DNA of 64,000 nt from Malurus cyaneus samueli. Taxonomy: Eukaryota > Chordata > Aves > Passeriformes > Maluridae. Shown here one piece after another: positions 20,691 through 34,900 of the stretch (position 1 is the stretch's first letter; each line of letters starts with the position of its first letter). The position numbers were made by a program, and so were the translations under genes. Location: positions 31,963,280-32,027,279 of the forward strand of contig CM019219.1 of assembly GCA_009741485.1 (NCBI GenBank), written 5' to 3'. The notes below the pieces were generated by a model, which saw only the letters and a list, made by a program, of their open reading frames with translations, was not told the DNA's origin and searched no databases.

Positions 20691-22880
20691 CAGTTTACGG
20701 AAGTTTTTATTGTTCATTAAGGAAGCTTCTGTGCAAAAAAACTGCACATGTCTCCCCACAGCGTGACTCAAGCAGGTCAGGTGCCATAGTCCACAGGAAG
20801 GGAGAAGACTAAAGGGACTCCCAGCAGCAGCACAGGATTTCCCCCGGTTTACCTTGCCCAGCAGGTCGCCAGCATGAAGCCTACTAAAAACCCCAAGAAA
20901 ATAAAACCTTCCCAAAGCTGCCAAGCTGTCAGAGCAGCCCACCTCCCCCCAGGAAAGATCCATGCCATCCTAGAACACCAAATGCCACTCTCCATGCCAT
21001 GGTGAAACACATCCTGTCCCTCCAGGGCAGCGATGCTGAAGGAACAGAGCCCATTTCCTATCTGCTCCTATCTACCCCAACAGACACACCACCAGAACCA
21101 CAGCACAAGCCTGCCAGGACAGAATGCCATAGGTATTTTATGTCTTTAGGGGAAATTTTCTTTTTTTTCATCTTGTTTGAAGCCTGAGCGCTTCAGCGTT
21201 CACTGAACAGGAGAGACCAACCTCTGTTGCCATCTGTCAGCACTGCCCAGGCTTTTAGCACATACATACATTAACTAAAAACCTGCAGTCCAGTGGTTTG
21301 CCAATGAAAAATAACCTACTTGCTGCTATAGCATTGTCACCAGTGCCCCTGCATGCTCCACACGCCACAGAACAGCAGGAGTTACCACAGTTAAAACTGG
21401 AATTTTCAAAGCTCCACCTCTGTTCAGCTGCTCCTTTCCCAAAGATCTCCTCAGAGCTGCCTCTGTTTTGGGGATTAAATTGATCAGAAGTGCACACCCA
21501 ATGCAAGACCCATCCCAAGTAACACAAGCAGGATTCTCACTCCCAAGGACTCTTCACATGAAGGGCCTGCAAAATTCCCAAGGTAGCAGCCTGCCTTTCT
21601 GGTGGGATTTTAGGCCGTGTCAGTGGAATTTCAGAGGTGTGGAAGGCAGGCTGTCAAATGTGCCAGCAGAGCTTCAAACACCTACTACAGTGCTCTAGTA
21701 CCTGCCATCTCTGCTTGCTGCATTTCCCAACAGAAATGGGAACTGTGGATAACAATTCACACCTCCAGTTACTCAGAAGGGCATCAGTGAATGTGGGTGG
21801 ACAGCAGGGGGAGGTGCCCCGAGCCTCACAGCACCTCTCGAGTTTGAGATGACTGAAATATGCTATGAGAGAAAAAGCAGATCAAGGAACAAACGGGCAG
21901 TTTACAATAAAGCTCATTTCTCCACGTATTCTACCCTCAATGGTGAACTCCTCTGACATATTCCCAGCTCCTGCTGACTTGATCCTCCTCCATCTCACAG
22001 TGAGAGCTCACTCCACCTCCTCGGCACCCGGCTGGCTGCATGTGGGAAGCTGCAAGACTAAGCAGAATTGAGCAACTAGGATAAGAAAAAAGGGATTCAT
22101 TCCTCAGGCAGGCCAGCATGCTTCAGGAGACATCCCACTGGATAGGGCTTGGCAGCAGAACACCCATGGTGAGACTGAGCAGTCCAAGGAAATCAGAAGG
22201 ATGTGATCAAAGGGAGGGAAGGGTTTTCCTTAGCTATAACAACACCATGAGCCACAAGTGTGGTCACTCAAATGCAAAAGCCTGATCACCCAAATGCATC
22301 TTTGTTAAGTATCAGTTACTTTGAAAGCACACAAAGCCCCCTCCTCTGCATCAGTAGAGCTTTAAAAATTCCAGCTGAAAGGATTCTCAGATTCAACATT
22401 ATCCCTTAGAGCTCCCATACAGAAAGTTTAAATTCCAGCCAGATGTTAAAAATTCAAAGCATGTAAAATCTTCCCAATGTTGCCAACAGAAAGACATTTG
22501 AAAGTTCAGTCACTACCTTGTTCCTTTTATAAAATTAGAAGATAAGAGCCTTGCCTCATTTCACCCATCTCTGTCATTCTTCCCAGCACATTAAAAAACA
22601 CTTCAGCCTACCAATTAAAAAAAAAATTCTACAACACACGGACTATTTTCAGGAGCATAATGAGTTAAACTGTACAATCAGAAATATCTTTTGTTAAGTC
22701 AACGATGAAGATCTGATCCTTCAACAGCAGCACTGCTACAGAAGAGTTACAACAAAGGAACTTCAAGGTCAAATTGTTAATGAGGCAGAGAGGAGGGACA
22801 AGTGAGATACAGCTCTCCGCCAACCTCGGCCCACATTTCCCAAGAGCCATGGCTAACTTTCAGAACTGGAAATTCTTCTT
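20690..22880 (-). other. PSAP: PSAP 3' untranslated region (about 2.2 kb)
   Basis: No frame of interest continues after the stop. The best polyadenylation hexamer, AATAAA on the minus strand, is at 20706-20711. This gives a long 3'UTR. Earlier alternative sites cannot be excluded by eye. Confidence 0.6.
20706..20711 (-). terminator. PSAP: Polyadenylation signal AATAAA (PSAP)
   Basis: AATAAA on the minus strand (TTTATT on the plus strand), with a downstream (minus-strand) T-rich stretch. It lies 2.2 kb after the stop and 0.7 kb before the paralogue's ATG. Confidence 0.6.
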
Positions 22881-22916
22881 CTAGTTCCAAACATGACGTT
22901 TGCAGTGATCAACAGC
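22881..22916 (-). other. PSAP: PSAP exon 14: last 11 codons and stop
   Basis: Reads [11 protein letters not shown] and TAG after acceptor TTTTAG. This is the conserved C-terminus of prosaposin, required in mammals for lysosomal sorting. Confidence 0.95.
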
Positions 22917-25900
22917 CTAAAAGGGAAGAAAAAGCTGATATTAGTGGAAAAAGGCCAGTTTGCAAACAAGCAATTCAACACCTTATCCGGAGCCAAGGTC
23001 TTGGGAGCAAATCTGTTTTTCTTGAATAAGTGATTTCAAAGAGGACTAGAATAAATAACATCCTCATCCCCACCAGCTTTTCTTCTTTAGGAAAGAAGGC
23101 TGATGACCCTTAGCCATTAAGGCCTGGCAGAAAAAGCAATACTGAAAGCCAATTTTTAAGAGTCTGATGAGAGATCAGTTGGCTGCGGGATCACTGACTA
23201 AATATAAAGCTGCCACTGTACCTTACTATAGATTCTGAAATACTAGCAAACAGGTGGAGAACACAAAAAGGAGAGGAAAGTCAATTTTGAGAAAGTAAGA
23301 GCTGTGAAACATCCCCTAATCAAACTAGTACCATTTTTTTTTTTTTGAACTGGAATTCACCCACTTCAAAGTGTGGTAGAAGTCAAACGTGGTTCCTAAG
23401 GAGCTATCAAAGATCAAGAGGAAAGTGGAGGCACAAGCCTGCTTTACGTACGTTGCACTGAGTAGCAGTGTCCATGTTCTTACACCAGTAGCCTGGACCC
23501 CAGACACAGGCATCATTCCCCAGGAGAGGCTCTTTAGCTGACTCACAGACTCCGAGTTTCTGGGGAAAGAGCAGCAGCACAGTCAGCACCTTTCTAATTG
23601 CACCAAGAGATGCCAAGTGCAGCCTCATATCTGAGCTTCCACCTGAGTGAGCGTGGCAGCTCCACTGCAGCAGCTGTGCTCACTGAGCTCTCACTGCAGC
23701 TGAACCAGCAGACATCAAGCTGTAACCTGACCGGGGGGAATTGAGTTACTCCTTGGGATCAAGTTTTGAAACAGATCTTCTAGAGAGGGGCCTTTCTCAA
23801 GAAATGTCACACTACCTCCCACCACATTCAGGGCACACCACACCCTGCTGCTATCCTCAGTAGAGGATAACCACTGGCAGCTTTCTCCTTCTGCCAGCTG
23901 TCCATTCAGGAAGGCCCAGGCCTTGCACAAGCGACTTGCTCCAAGCATTCAGCATTCTGATTTTGATTCCAGCAGTTTCTGCATGCTGGGCACTGACAGG
24001 CACACAGGGCAGTAGGCAGGGCTGTATCAGAGCCTGCACTCCATGTAACCAAATGCAATACTCACAGTGCAAACAAAAGTGGGATCCATCACCTCTGCCA
24101 AGAGTTGCACAACCACGGGTTCATACTGTTCCACAAACTGCACACACTGTAACAAAACACAGGGTGAGAGATTCTCCTGTTATAGCCTCTGAAAGCAGAG
24201 GAATGTGTGCTACCCCAAACACCCCAACCACACACTTACAAAGGATAAAGCAGAGGCTTGAGCTCTGCAGATGGAAGAGGAGTCAGGCACTAATCACACA
24301 ACCACATTACTGTTTTTGTAGCTCATACCTGCCTGCAGCTGTGTGCAGGCAGGCTATGAGGAAATAAGGGGTCACAAGAAAAAGAACCAAGCAGGTGAAG
24401 CTTTGACTGCAAAGCTTCATCTCTGATGGTGGAAATCACTCCTGTGTCAAGAGGAAAGCACACAGAACCAGCTGGAGACAAACATCCTGAGCAGGACAGC
24501 AGCAAAGACTCCTAAGCACTCGTACTCGAGTTATTCCCTCAGATCTGGCAGCAGCAGGAACACTTCCTCCAGGAACAGCCTCCCTCCCTCTAGTGGTGAG
24601 GCTGGCTCAGGAAGATGCTGTTGCTCTCAGCAGAAACCAACGGTGCCAATTAATAAAGCAACCACAGCTATTAAACAGCCTCACAGCAGAAAGAGCTGTT
24701 CCACAGCTGCTTTAAGCCCCTATACTCTATCCCCAGTAAATTTACAAGCAGTTGCCACTTACTGACACTCAGCAACCACCTGATAAGATTTCCACACAAA
24801 TCTTGATAGCAGTGGTCTAACAGGTGTGTCCCACTGGAATTATACCAGCCTACTTCCAATTACTTAATTAATCCCCTGAACAGATCAGCGTGAGGAGAAA
24901 AAAAAAAAAAAAAGAAAACCTTCAGCTGCTCCCACCCACTGTTCTCAGAGGATTTCGAGGCAAACCTCTCCTGACTGCAAATTAGTACATCAATCCAGCC
25001 AGTCAATCCAGGTCCTTAAAAGCAGACATCTATTCACAGGACAGCCAACTCCCAAGGATGGGAATTGAGCAAACCTAATCCCCCTGCATCCCAAACTCCT
25101 CCCAGACTCTAGCAGAGAAGACTCCTAAAAAATAACAAACAAGAGATGCTGCTCTTCAGTTTTCCCAAATACTCTGCAAAGCATCCCTGCCTGTGGCAGA
25201 AGGGCTGGAATTAGAGAGTCTTTAATATCCCTTCCAACTCAAACCACTCCAGGATTCTATGTTTCATCCTTCTGTTCATCTCCATGTGTCTTGCTCTGAC
25301 TGGAAGGCAGGCCCTCACACAGCAAGGTCTGCAAGATCATTCAGCTGCCTCAGATCAAGCCCTTTCCCTTTTTTTATCTTCTCTACTGCACATGAGAAGC
25401 TGCTATGCTTTGGTGCTAATTAATAAAGGGAAAAGCCTGGGAAGGACCAGGTTGCTGGACACAAGCCAGTCCCAGCTGCACCTGTGGACAGTTTGTCTCC
25501 AGCCAGAGACAAGGTATTTGGCCAAACACAGAGACCTCTGTTAGGAGTACCTGGACATTTATAGCAGAAGCAGAGACACTTGAGAGATGGACCTAAAATT
25601 AGCATGTAGACAGAGTATCAGGTGAAACACTCAGAAAACGAGGTTAAGCACAATATCACTGTTAGGACCTACATAACCCAAAAAATCAACAAGGACAGCT
25701 CCCAACCACCAACACGATCTTGGCTTTTTAGTCTGCCTCCTGCACGAACACCTCACCTCATCACTAACAGACTCTGGCAGGAAGTGACAGACTTTTTCCA
25801 GTAAAGCTTCAATTTCAGCTGTCGTGGCATTCTTCTCTAGCTCTTTGTCTGCATATGCCACCACCATCTTGCAGATATCACAGAAGCCACCTGCAGGTTT

Positions 25901-28900
25901 CACTACAACTGCGAATGAAAATAAAAAACAAACCGTACATCAGTGCTTGGGTAGCTCTATCAGCAAGGTGAACAAGCTCATTTTGAACACCACAGATTCC
26001 TCATCACCCACCTGGTTGCTGGGGCAATTTGCCAGCTGCACAGCATTTCAGCATGGCACACACAGCCTCGGGACTGGTTGCCTCCAGGAGCATGTCAATC
26101 ACAGCCTGGCCATAGACCTCGATGAAGTCCTTGCACTGGTCCTTGACACTTCCCGGGAAGAGGCGGCACACCACCTCCATCTCGTGCACAATCTCCTCCT
26201 GAAGCACAGGGGAGAAGGTGGGAATGAGGGACAGAAGTTTGACTCAGCTCATAAGCATGGTATTCTATTCTGCTGTTGTGAAAACAGGCAATGAAATTAA
26301 CTTTCCTTGCCCCTCCAGTACAGCCCCATTTCACCAACAGCACAGGAAGGGGTATGATGCCCACCACTCACACACCTCTGTCTTGTTGCTTTCCAAGAGG
26401 CCAGTCACTTCTTTCACCATGGTCTCACAGATTTCACACAAGGAAAAAGTCTTCTCTTGAACTGAAACCTTCTGAGCACACAGAAGAAATACACAAACAA
26501 TAAATCAGCATTGGGCCACATCTGACAGGGACAATTCCTGGCAGCATTTACCCAGCTGCTCAGTTGGGACTGCGTTTGAAAGGTCACACAGAACCCAAAA
26601 CCAGCCTCAAAGGTCTCAGTAAAAAACCTTCCTGAATAAACAGACGTTTTGTATGACTAATTTTAAGACTACAACCCTCAGGCTGTATAAGAGAGTTGAA
26701 TTTAGCATACACAGAAAAATAAGCCATCCCACAGAAACAGAGGTGAAGGGAAATCCAGAGTGGTTTTAAAAATGCATTATTGGAGGACAAAGCTTCCTAG
26801 AATTGAGAGCACCCTCCTGTTGGAAAAGAAGCCAAGGTGCTTCTTCAAACTCAGAGCTTCAGCATTCTGACTCTAATTCCTCATCTGAACATGCAGAATG
26901 CTTGCCCCATTTTTAAAATGGATGAAAGCATTACTCCAAACAAAGAGCAAAACTCAGAGAATTAACATTTAAGGTGTCATCAGAACTGCTGGAACAAGAG
27001 TTCCCATTTCAATCCTGAAGCATCACATTGTAGCTTTGGTTCAGTGTAGGCTCTGCTGTTCAAACAGATCAATCAGCTTTCTTACTTCACAAATCAGCAT
27101 CAGAAAGAAGAAAAGGCCAGGAATTTAAATTCAGGGAGAGTCAGATTATTCTGTGCATAAAAGCTCATCTCTTTCTGCTTCACCTAGTTTATTCCACTAA
27201 AGCAAAAAGGAAAGCAAAGTGCAAAAAGCCCATCTTACCTCCACAACTTCCATTTTCACCTCATGAACCACCTGAGCTGGCACCAGACGCTGAAGTGGAA
27301 CAGACTTCACAGAGGAACAGAACCCAACCATGGCACAAATGTCCTTTGGTTGCTGGAAAGAGATTTGTAAGTAGTTTTTAAAAGTCTAGACGTCTCTGCC
27401 CTTTTTACAGAGCCTGTCAGCAGGCACAGAGAACACAATTTTAAAATGCTCCAACACAACTAAAAGTTTCGTGACTATTTCTATTTCAAGTATTGCCAAA
27501 GCATTTGGTAAGGTTATAGGCAGGACAGCTATCAGATGAAATTCAGCAGTTCCTGTTAAAGAGGCAGAGGTTAAAAACCCCATTAAAAAAAAAATCCCAT
27601 TCCCATGAGCCACACTATGCAGGCTCTTCAAAAGGAATTGACTTAAGAGCTACCAACACCAAAACAAGCCACCAGCAGCATCACATCAGACCTGCATCCA
27701 CAAAGCTGCACCCAGCTTCAAGTAATCACAGGAGAGGCCAATTATCCTGACTTCAGAGGTCACCCAAAAGCTGAAAGAAATGCCTAGAAGAAAGAACCTC
27801 TTTCCTCATCCACAAACTACCTTCTTTAAAGCTGCCAGAAATATCACATTCTGCAAACAAAAACAGCTTCCCAGATTACTGAACACAGCCTACGAGAAAC
27901 AGAAGTTAAGCTGGTTAAAACCCAAGCCTAACCATTTGTATTGAACTTCCAGCATTTTACTCAGTCAGAGAAAACAGCAAAGTCTTCAAAAAGGCTTTCT
28001 AAATCTTTCTCAAAGAAATATACTCTTCGTGCATTTCTTTTTTGAAACATACATTACTAAATGCACCGAGGCAAACTGCTCTAAGGAGGATACCCAAAGT
28101 GAGAAAGGCTGTACAGAGTGAGACAGAAAACTTGAATTTTCCCACCTAAAATCTACTTAAGCTAGAAAAACACACCCTTGGTCCAATAGGTAACTAGGAG
28201 AGCCCACTTCACCCTGTCACAAGCTCCCTACAGCAGAGGTTTATCCCAGAGTTAACACATCATGCCACAATCTCATGCACAAGCAAAAGCAGCACCTCAA
28301 AGACACTATGCTGCTTCAGACTTCTCCAGGCAGCACCTTTAAGTCAAGCCCTTTGGTTCATGCATTGTAAGAAGCAATTCCAGATATTAATGCTACAGCA
28401 AAATCCACATACACACAATTTGTTCTCTCAGAGAGAGATGACAGACACAAGGGCTCACAGGACAGGTTAAATTAAAAGCCCAAATTACTCTAAGAAGCCT
28501 GAAGGCCTCCCACATGTTTTCAAGTCATATACTTCAAACATCTGTACCACTGTCCTAGATGTAAAGGTTAACCTAGGAAAGACCAAGGGAGAGCTTTGAT
28601 CAAGCCCTGTTGAGCCCAGACTTCAAACCAGCAGCTGGCAGGAGTCATTGGCATTTTCCACATCTATCCTTCTGTAAGAGGGAGGATATTTTCTGCTCTA
28701 CTGGCCAAAGCATAATCAAGCTGAAATCTTAACAGCACAAAGTGGTATCTGGAGCTGAAGTTGAACTGATGCACTGGAGGAAGCCTGTAGCCACTCTCTA
28801 TGTTTCAATGACATAAATATCCCTTGTATCTGTCAGCACTGAGTACACTCACACCATGTACACAGCTAAGAGAGCAAGAAGTGAACTACAGGCCCTTTGA

Positions 28901-31900
28901 GAGCAAAGGGTGAACTACAAGCAGGCTATCACCACAGGCAAGTTGCTCACCTACCTGATCCTTCTGTTGACAGGGGAGATTGCAGACAGAAGAAGAAAGG
29001 AGAAATTGAAGATAACAGTTAAGAGAAAAACACATCAAGCACTTAGAACTGCATATATTCTTTCCATTGAGATAATGGAATATGACACAGTCTGCACCCC
29101 AAAGATCTTCAGCATTGCTGCAGCAACTCACATTTAATTGCACAGTGCTAACCAGCATTATTCATTTGCAATTATTAAGGCATCCTGGGCAAGACTACCT
29201 CCAAAGAGTCTGGACAATGCTCACATGCATATAAGGTGTAGTCATATTCCAATTCCAGGTATTAACAACACACTGCATTGCAATGCTTAAAACGAGAAAC
29301 TAAGTGCTGTTGGTACAAAGACTGACTTCCCCCCAAAATGTTTAAGAAACAAGTTGACCTGTTAAGTAGGCTTTAGCAATTGGAAACAAAAAAAAAAAAA
29401 AAAAAAAAAAAGCCACTGTGTTGCCAAATTCAGGTTCAAGTCAGCCACATATTCTACTCAGAAATTCATCAGTAATTTGTTATGTCACCTGTGGCATATG
29501 GGGACTGACTGCATTCTCTAGGGAAAGGCTTGGCCATTTGTTTTTAAGCACCCTGAGCTCTCTGCAGCTATGCAGAGGTGGGCAGAGGTAGGTGTATGTT
29601 GCTGCAGAAGACCAGAGCTGGTGCAGTACCACTCACTTTCCATGGCTACTGTCAAGAGCCCAAAGGGAAGGTGCCTTGAGACAGGAGTTCTAGAAGGATG
29701 TTTAGTCTTGCTTCCAAGAACCACCTTATCTCTAACATTTAAGCCAATTTTGCAATACTGTGACAAAGACAATGCTAATATCCTTAACACAGTATTTGGT
29801 GGGGAGCGGAGAAGTGGAGTAAGTACAAGACTGAGATGAAGGAATATAAAGGAATGTGTGTCTTCCACATTTCAAAGGATTAAGTGCCTTTTGCACTGCA
29901 GAGGTGGTTATCAAATGGAAGGAAAGGGCTAAGGAAAGCATTCTGAAACAGAAATTACTACCCCATCAAACACCAAGTTCAAAGCATTAACACCAAGACT
30001 TACAGAGCAAGGGCTCTCCCTGAAGTTTTACTGCTGTACATGTTTCCTGTTTACAAAGAAATTAGCTAAACAAGGCAGAAAAACAAACTGAGAGCAAACA
30101 GTTCTGCTGATCTTACCATGTGCATCATCATCTGGATGGCCAAGTCAGAATATTCAGAAACATAGGTCTTGCACTGCAGGAAGTGGGAAAAGAAAGTCTT
30201 GTGATTATCAAACCACTCGTGCAGTAGAGTTCACTACAATTTTCTAATACATCTCAAGGTATTAATTTACCTGCTCTACTTTGTAACAACAGGTCTTTCA
30301 GAGCTTGCCCCAAATACAAGATGGCATTTCAGGTTACACAACTGCTGCACCGATAAGTGCTTAACCTTTTCCCTTCCTCTCAGGACAAAAAGCCATTGAC
30401 ATGGCCAGTACCCAGCCAGACCATTTTTGTGAAAAAGGCCTTTAAGGGCTAGAAGCAATCTGGAATTCTTTCTTCTCTTCCCAAGTCCCAAACATCCCAA
30501 TCAACTTTCCTGACCATGAAGTTTACTATTTCAGTGTTGTCAAGCTGTGTAGCCTATCTTAAATGCAACCCAGTTTTCCTTCACGTTATTAAACAGAATA
30601 CAATCAGGGGATTAAGGGACTGAGCAAACTATTTTCTATTTGCTTACAGGAACAACTTTTTTTCAACAAAAAAGGAAAGTTTACCATATCAGACATCCCA
30701 GGTCCCAAACGGTCACATTCCTCCTTGGCATGAGCAACCAAAGACTTGACAAAAGAAGAGTTTGTCTTCACAGCTTCCTGAACATCAGTGACCAGCTGAA
30801 TGCAATCTTGGCACACATCTCCACTCGTCTGTACAAAGAGTGAAAGGAAACTGAAGTTGACATAACTCCACATGACATGTTTAAGAAGCTTCTGCTATTA
30901 CCAAGTTTTACAAGCCATTTTGAGCTATATATACAAACCTTAGTAAATACCCTGTAGAATACTTTGAAACCTGAGCTAGTAGGGAAACAAGCTACTGCTG
31001 GTCTGTGCACCAACCACTAGATGGAGATTAGGTACCTACTTGGCTACAAAACCACGATAAGAGTTAAGACACCCAATCTTCAAAATCTCCTGGTTTTGTT
31101 ACAGACCACACTGGAGAGATTTAGAAATCTGGCACAATCTTACCTGCTCCACCCACAGCAGCTTGCTTTCTACCCACTCACTGCTCAACTCCCCCAGCCT
31201 AGCTTGCTGTCAGCACTTAGCCTCTGCACCCAAGTTCATTGCCTCATCTACTCCCCTTTGATAACTGTTTGTTCTTTTCCAATTCATCTGTCACATTAAG
31301 AGACAAACGTTTCCCTCGAGGGGCACAGCCAGCAGGTTTCTAAGAGTGTGGGAAGAGCTTTGAACACTGGTGCCAAACTTGCTCTCAAGAAATCGTTTCC
31401 AACAAGACCTGTTTGATTACCACAGTCCTGGATAGTAACAGCACAGCACAAGACCTGACTTTACAGGCTGTAGAACGTAATCCAAGATTATACACACAGC
31501 CCACACCAGAACAGCCCTGCTCCCTTACCTTAGGCTTCTGCTTGGGCTTGTCCTGAGGGTAAAGGAGAAGAGGCACGTTAGCCATGAAAGGGGACGCCAG
31601 TTCAGAGAAATCCAGCTCTGGGATCTTATTGGTCTGGAGCTGTTTCTGGAGCTTCATTGCTGCAAGGTGCTTCTGAAGGGACTGGCACAGAGCAAGGGCA
31701 CTGCACACAACCTCAGGTTTATCCTAGGGGAGACAAGAGACAAAGCTCCAAACTGATGCCACTTTTGAAGTTCAGAGCAGACACTCATTCAGCAGACAGG
31801 GAAAATATTTCACAGCAAGGAAGCAGCCCTCCCATTCACGCTACCCATGATCCACACAGGATTGAAGGATCATGTGCACAATCTCAACAAGTGCATAACA

Positions 31901-34900
31901 CCAAGAGTTGGAATTTGTTATCTACTTACCAGCTCTTCCTTGATCATATCCATGATAACTGGTAGGTAGGAATCCACGATCTCTTTGCACTCAGAGACCA
32001 GGCCCGGGTCAGGAAGAAACTCACATGTCTTTTCCAAGTAAGAGCGAATCTCATCCTATGAAAGATGAGGTGAGAAGACAGATTATCTCTCTCTCTCTCA
32101 CAATTTGTTCCTTACATTCCCTAAATGCACAATATAAAGCCTGAAACAAGCTCCATGGACTCAGGGAGGTCCAGGTAGCAGCAAGCAAAACAAGAATGTT
32201 TTATCCTATACACCTATTTTCCCCAGTTCTGGACCTTTGATGAGACCCTGCTGAAGTAAAAAGATGCAATACTGATTGTAAGGCCTGCACAGCCCAGCCC
32301 TGACAAAACGGAACATTTACATTTAAGAGAAGAAAGTGAAATTTTGGACTCACGGGACAGTGACTTGTTTATACAAAATACTCACAGGTTGACAAAAGAA
32401 AAAGGGAAGCAGTGCCCACAAACCATAACAAAGCTCACTTGGTGTAACCACCCACTCCCAGAAACTGCAGTGCCACTCCTTTTAAGACTGATGCCCCACT
32501 GGCACAATAACAATTTTATTAAGAATCTACAGTCAATCAGGGATGTGTTAAGGCATGGGTGGCTCCAGAATTTGCTAATTTCTAAAGCAGTAGAGGCTGT
32601 TTAAAAGACTTTCACCATGCACTCTAGGTCCCTTTCAACATCTGCTGCTTATATTAGGAAACCAACACAGACCACTCTTCCAACTCCTCAGTGTAACATC
32701 TTAAATCCAAATAGTCCTTTGGGGTGAGGAGAAAAGAAGCTCTGCTTACCTCAGTGCCATTATCCTTCAAAACCTTGCCAGCCACGGTCACAAGCTCCTT
32801 ACACAAGTCACAGGGAATACTGCTCTGGAGAGAGAAGCAGAGAGTTACTTGGACAAAGAATTAAGTGCCTGTGAGAGCAGTGTGCGAACAACAACACAAA
32901 GGAACAAACATTACATTTGGAATTAAGTTAAGGAAGAAAAACTGGTTGAGGGCAGGGCAGGAAGAGGTGTTTTTCAACAAAGAGTGAGGCTATTTCAAGC
33001 ATGTCCAGCTCCAGTTTCTTCACTAAACCAACACTGTATAAAGCTGGCAAGTTACCACTTGCTCATTTCACCTTGTTCCAAACTAGGGCTACATCTAGTA
33101 AAGCAGTCCTCATACTTAGTGCAAATGCAACTTGAAAAGCTGCACTATATGCAACAGTTGCATTATGAGTTACTGTCATGGCTTTCATAATTTAGCACAT
33201 GCTGCATATTTTGGGGAACGTTAACCTTTGAGAAAGACCTAAAGAAAAACACAGCTTTTTTGTAATAATTGTTGAAGTTCAGCAAAGACTCCTATGAGTT
33301 AGGAGTCAGCAATAAAGAGGAACAAGTAAAATCCACTAGCTCCATTCCATACATTGCTGGGTGATTGTGCAACAGGTCACGGGAGAAGTCAGCAGACAAG
33401 TTATGCAAGGCAGAGCAGCGAAATGCAACCTTTATCTGGCACCCAAATTAAGGCACGGCAACCACAGCCAAGTTGGATATAGCACTTAACTCCAGTGAGA
33501 GACTTGAGAACTCTTCCTCAGCATATGGAAAGCAGCCCACCTAAAGCCCAGGTGGGTTTGGAAGGTTTCAGAGGTTGATCCTTACCACAGCAGGTTTATT
33601 CCAGACGTTCTGCTGGCAGTGTTTCACCGCCCCGCACTGCGATGCCGTGCGAATGCTCTGACACCACACCTCCGGCCCCTTCACACACTCCTTCTGCCAC
33701 AGCACAGGGCTGGCCACAGCTGCCACAAAGAGAAAAAACACAAGCAACTTTTCAAGCTGCATGCTTGAATGAGTCCCACTCCAAAGTGAGCAGGTTCACA
33801 CCATACAATATAACCCACCACCTCTCCAGTTCATTAATGTTTTTAAGCATGTTTCAATCCAGCAATTTTTGACCTGTCCCAAACGCAGGTTACAGAGTCA
33901 AACATGGAAAACTAGAAAAGCCATAACAGTTGAAATTTCCTCATGCCCAAGTCTCAGCACCTCAGCAGTCCATTCCCCTGTAATCCACCTTTTATTTAAA
34001 AAAAAAATCCCAAAATACAAAACCTCACTCAGATTACTTGAAACCGAAAAACTGCTGATTACAGAACTCTACCCTTCAGAGAGCTTATTCCCAAAGCTAC
34101 CAGCTCCCTGTTCTCTTGTCGTAACATCACTCAATTCTGAACCAGCCTGTAATTGCTGTCTGCATTCCTCATCCCACATGAACTATCCTGTTCTCACACA
34201 GCAACTGAGAGTGATGGAAGAAATTAGATTACAAGCCACAAGAATGTGCACATTGCATGGAAGACTTCAGAGCAGGTACTGACCAAAACACTGACCATAA
34301 ACAGAAAGCCTTAAGAATGTTCTTGCGGTAAGTTCCATCATACTTTTTAAACCCAGTAAATCTATTTAGACTTCCTTTTTTTCGCTTGGTCAGGTCTCTG
34401 AACTATGTACAGAAAAATCTGTGGGATTGAAAAAATGTACCAGCCCGTTTTTGGACATTACCACCCATCCCATGTGGAACTGCCTTGCAACCTGTAAAGT
34501 TTTCAAGTAAAATACAGTAAAATACCATTTCTGGACAGTCCTGGTAAAGAAATGTAAAATACCTGCATTATGAGTAATCAGTAGGACAAATGAATCAAAT
34601 GCACATTTTCACTGACCTTCCAAACTTCTTTTTTTAAATTGTGCTGTCTGGACTGGACACCCAACTTTTCCCAGGTTTCCAACCTATTTGTCAGTAAGCT
34701 CTGTCTCTTCAGGAGACCCTGCACTGCACTAGCCCTACACTGCACTAACCAATCAAGAAACAACTCCTAGAATCCTGCAGCAGACAGGATGCAAAGAAAT
34801 CCACTACAGTCCAAGGCCACAAGGCACTGCTGCCAAAGGTTATAATAATAAAAAAAAACCAACCCCAAAACAAAACATAAACCAAGCCTATTCAAACCTA

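Larger units (their letters stand above)
27239..30828 (-). other. PSAP: PSAP exons 6-8: saposin B
   Basis: Exons 30828-30685, 30173-30117 and 27352-27239. Cysteines are in DVCQDC, EECDRL, CKTYV, DIC and GFC; the sequon is TNSSF. The helix [14 protein letters not shown] precedes the microexon insertion point. Saposin B assists arylsulfatase A and related enzymes by extracting lipid from membranes. Intron 7, between exons 30173-30117 and 27352-27239, is 2.8 kb and holds the 9-bp microexon. Confidence 0.95.
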
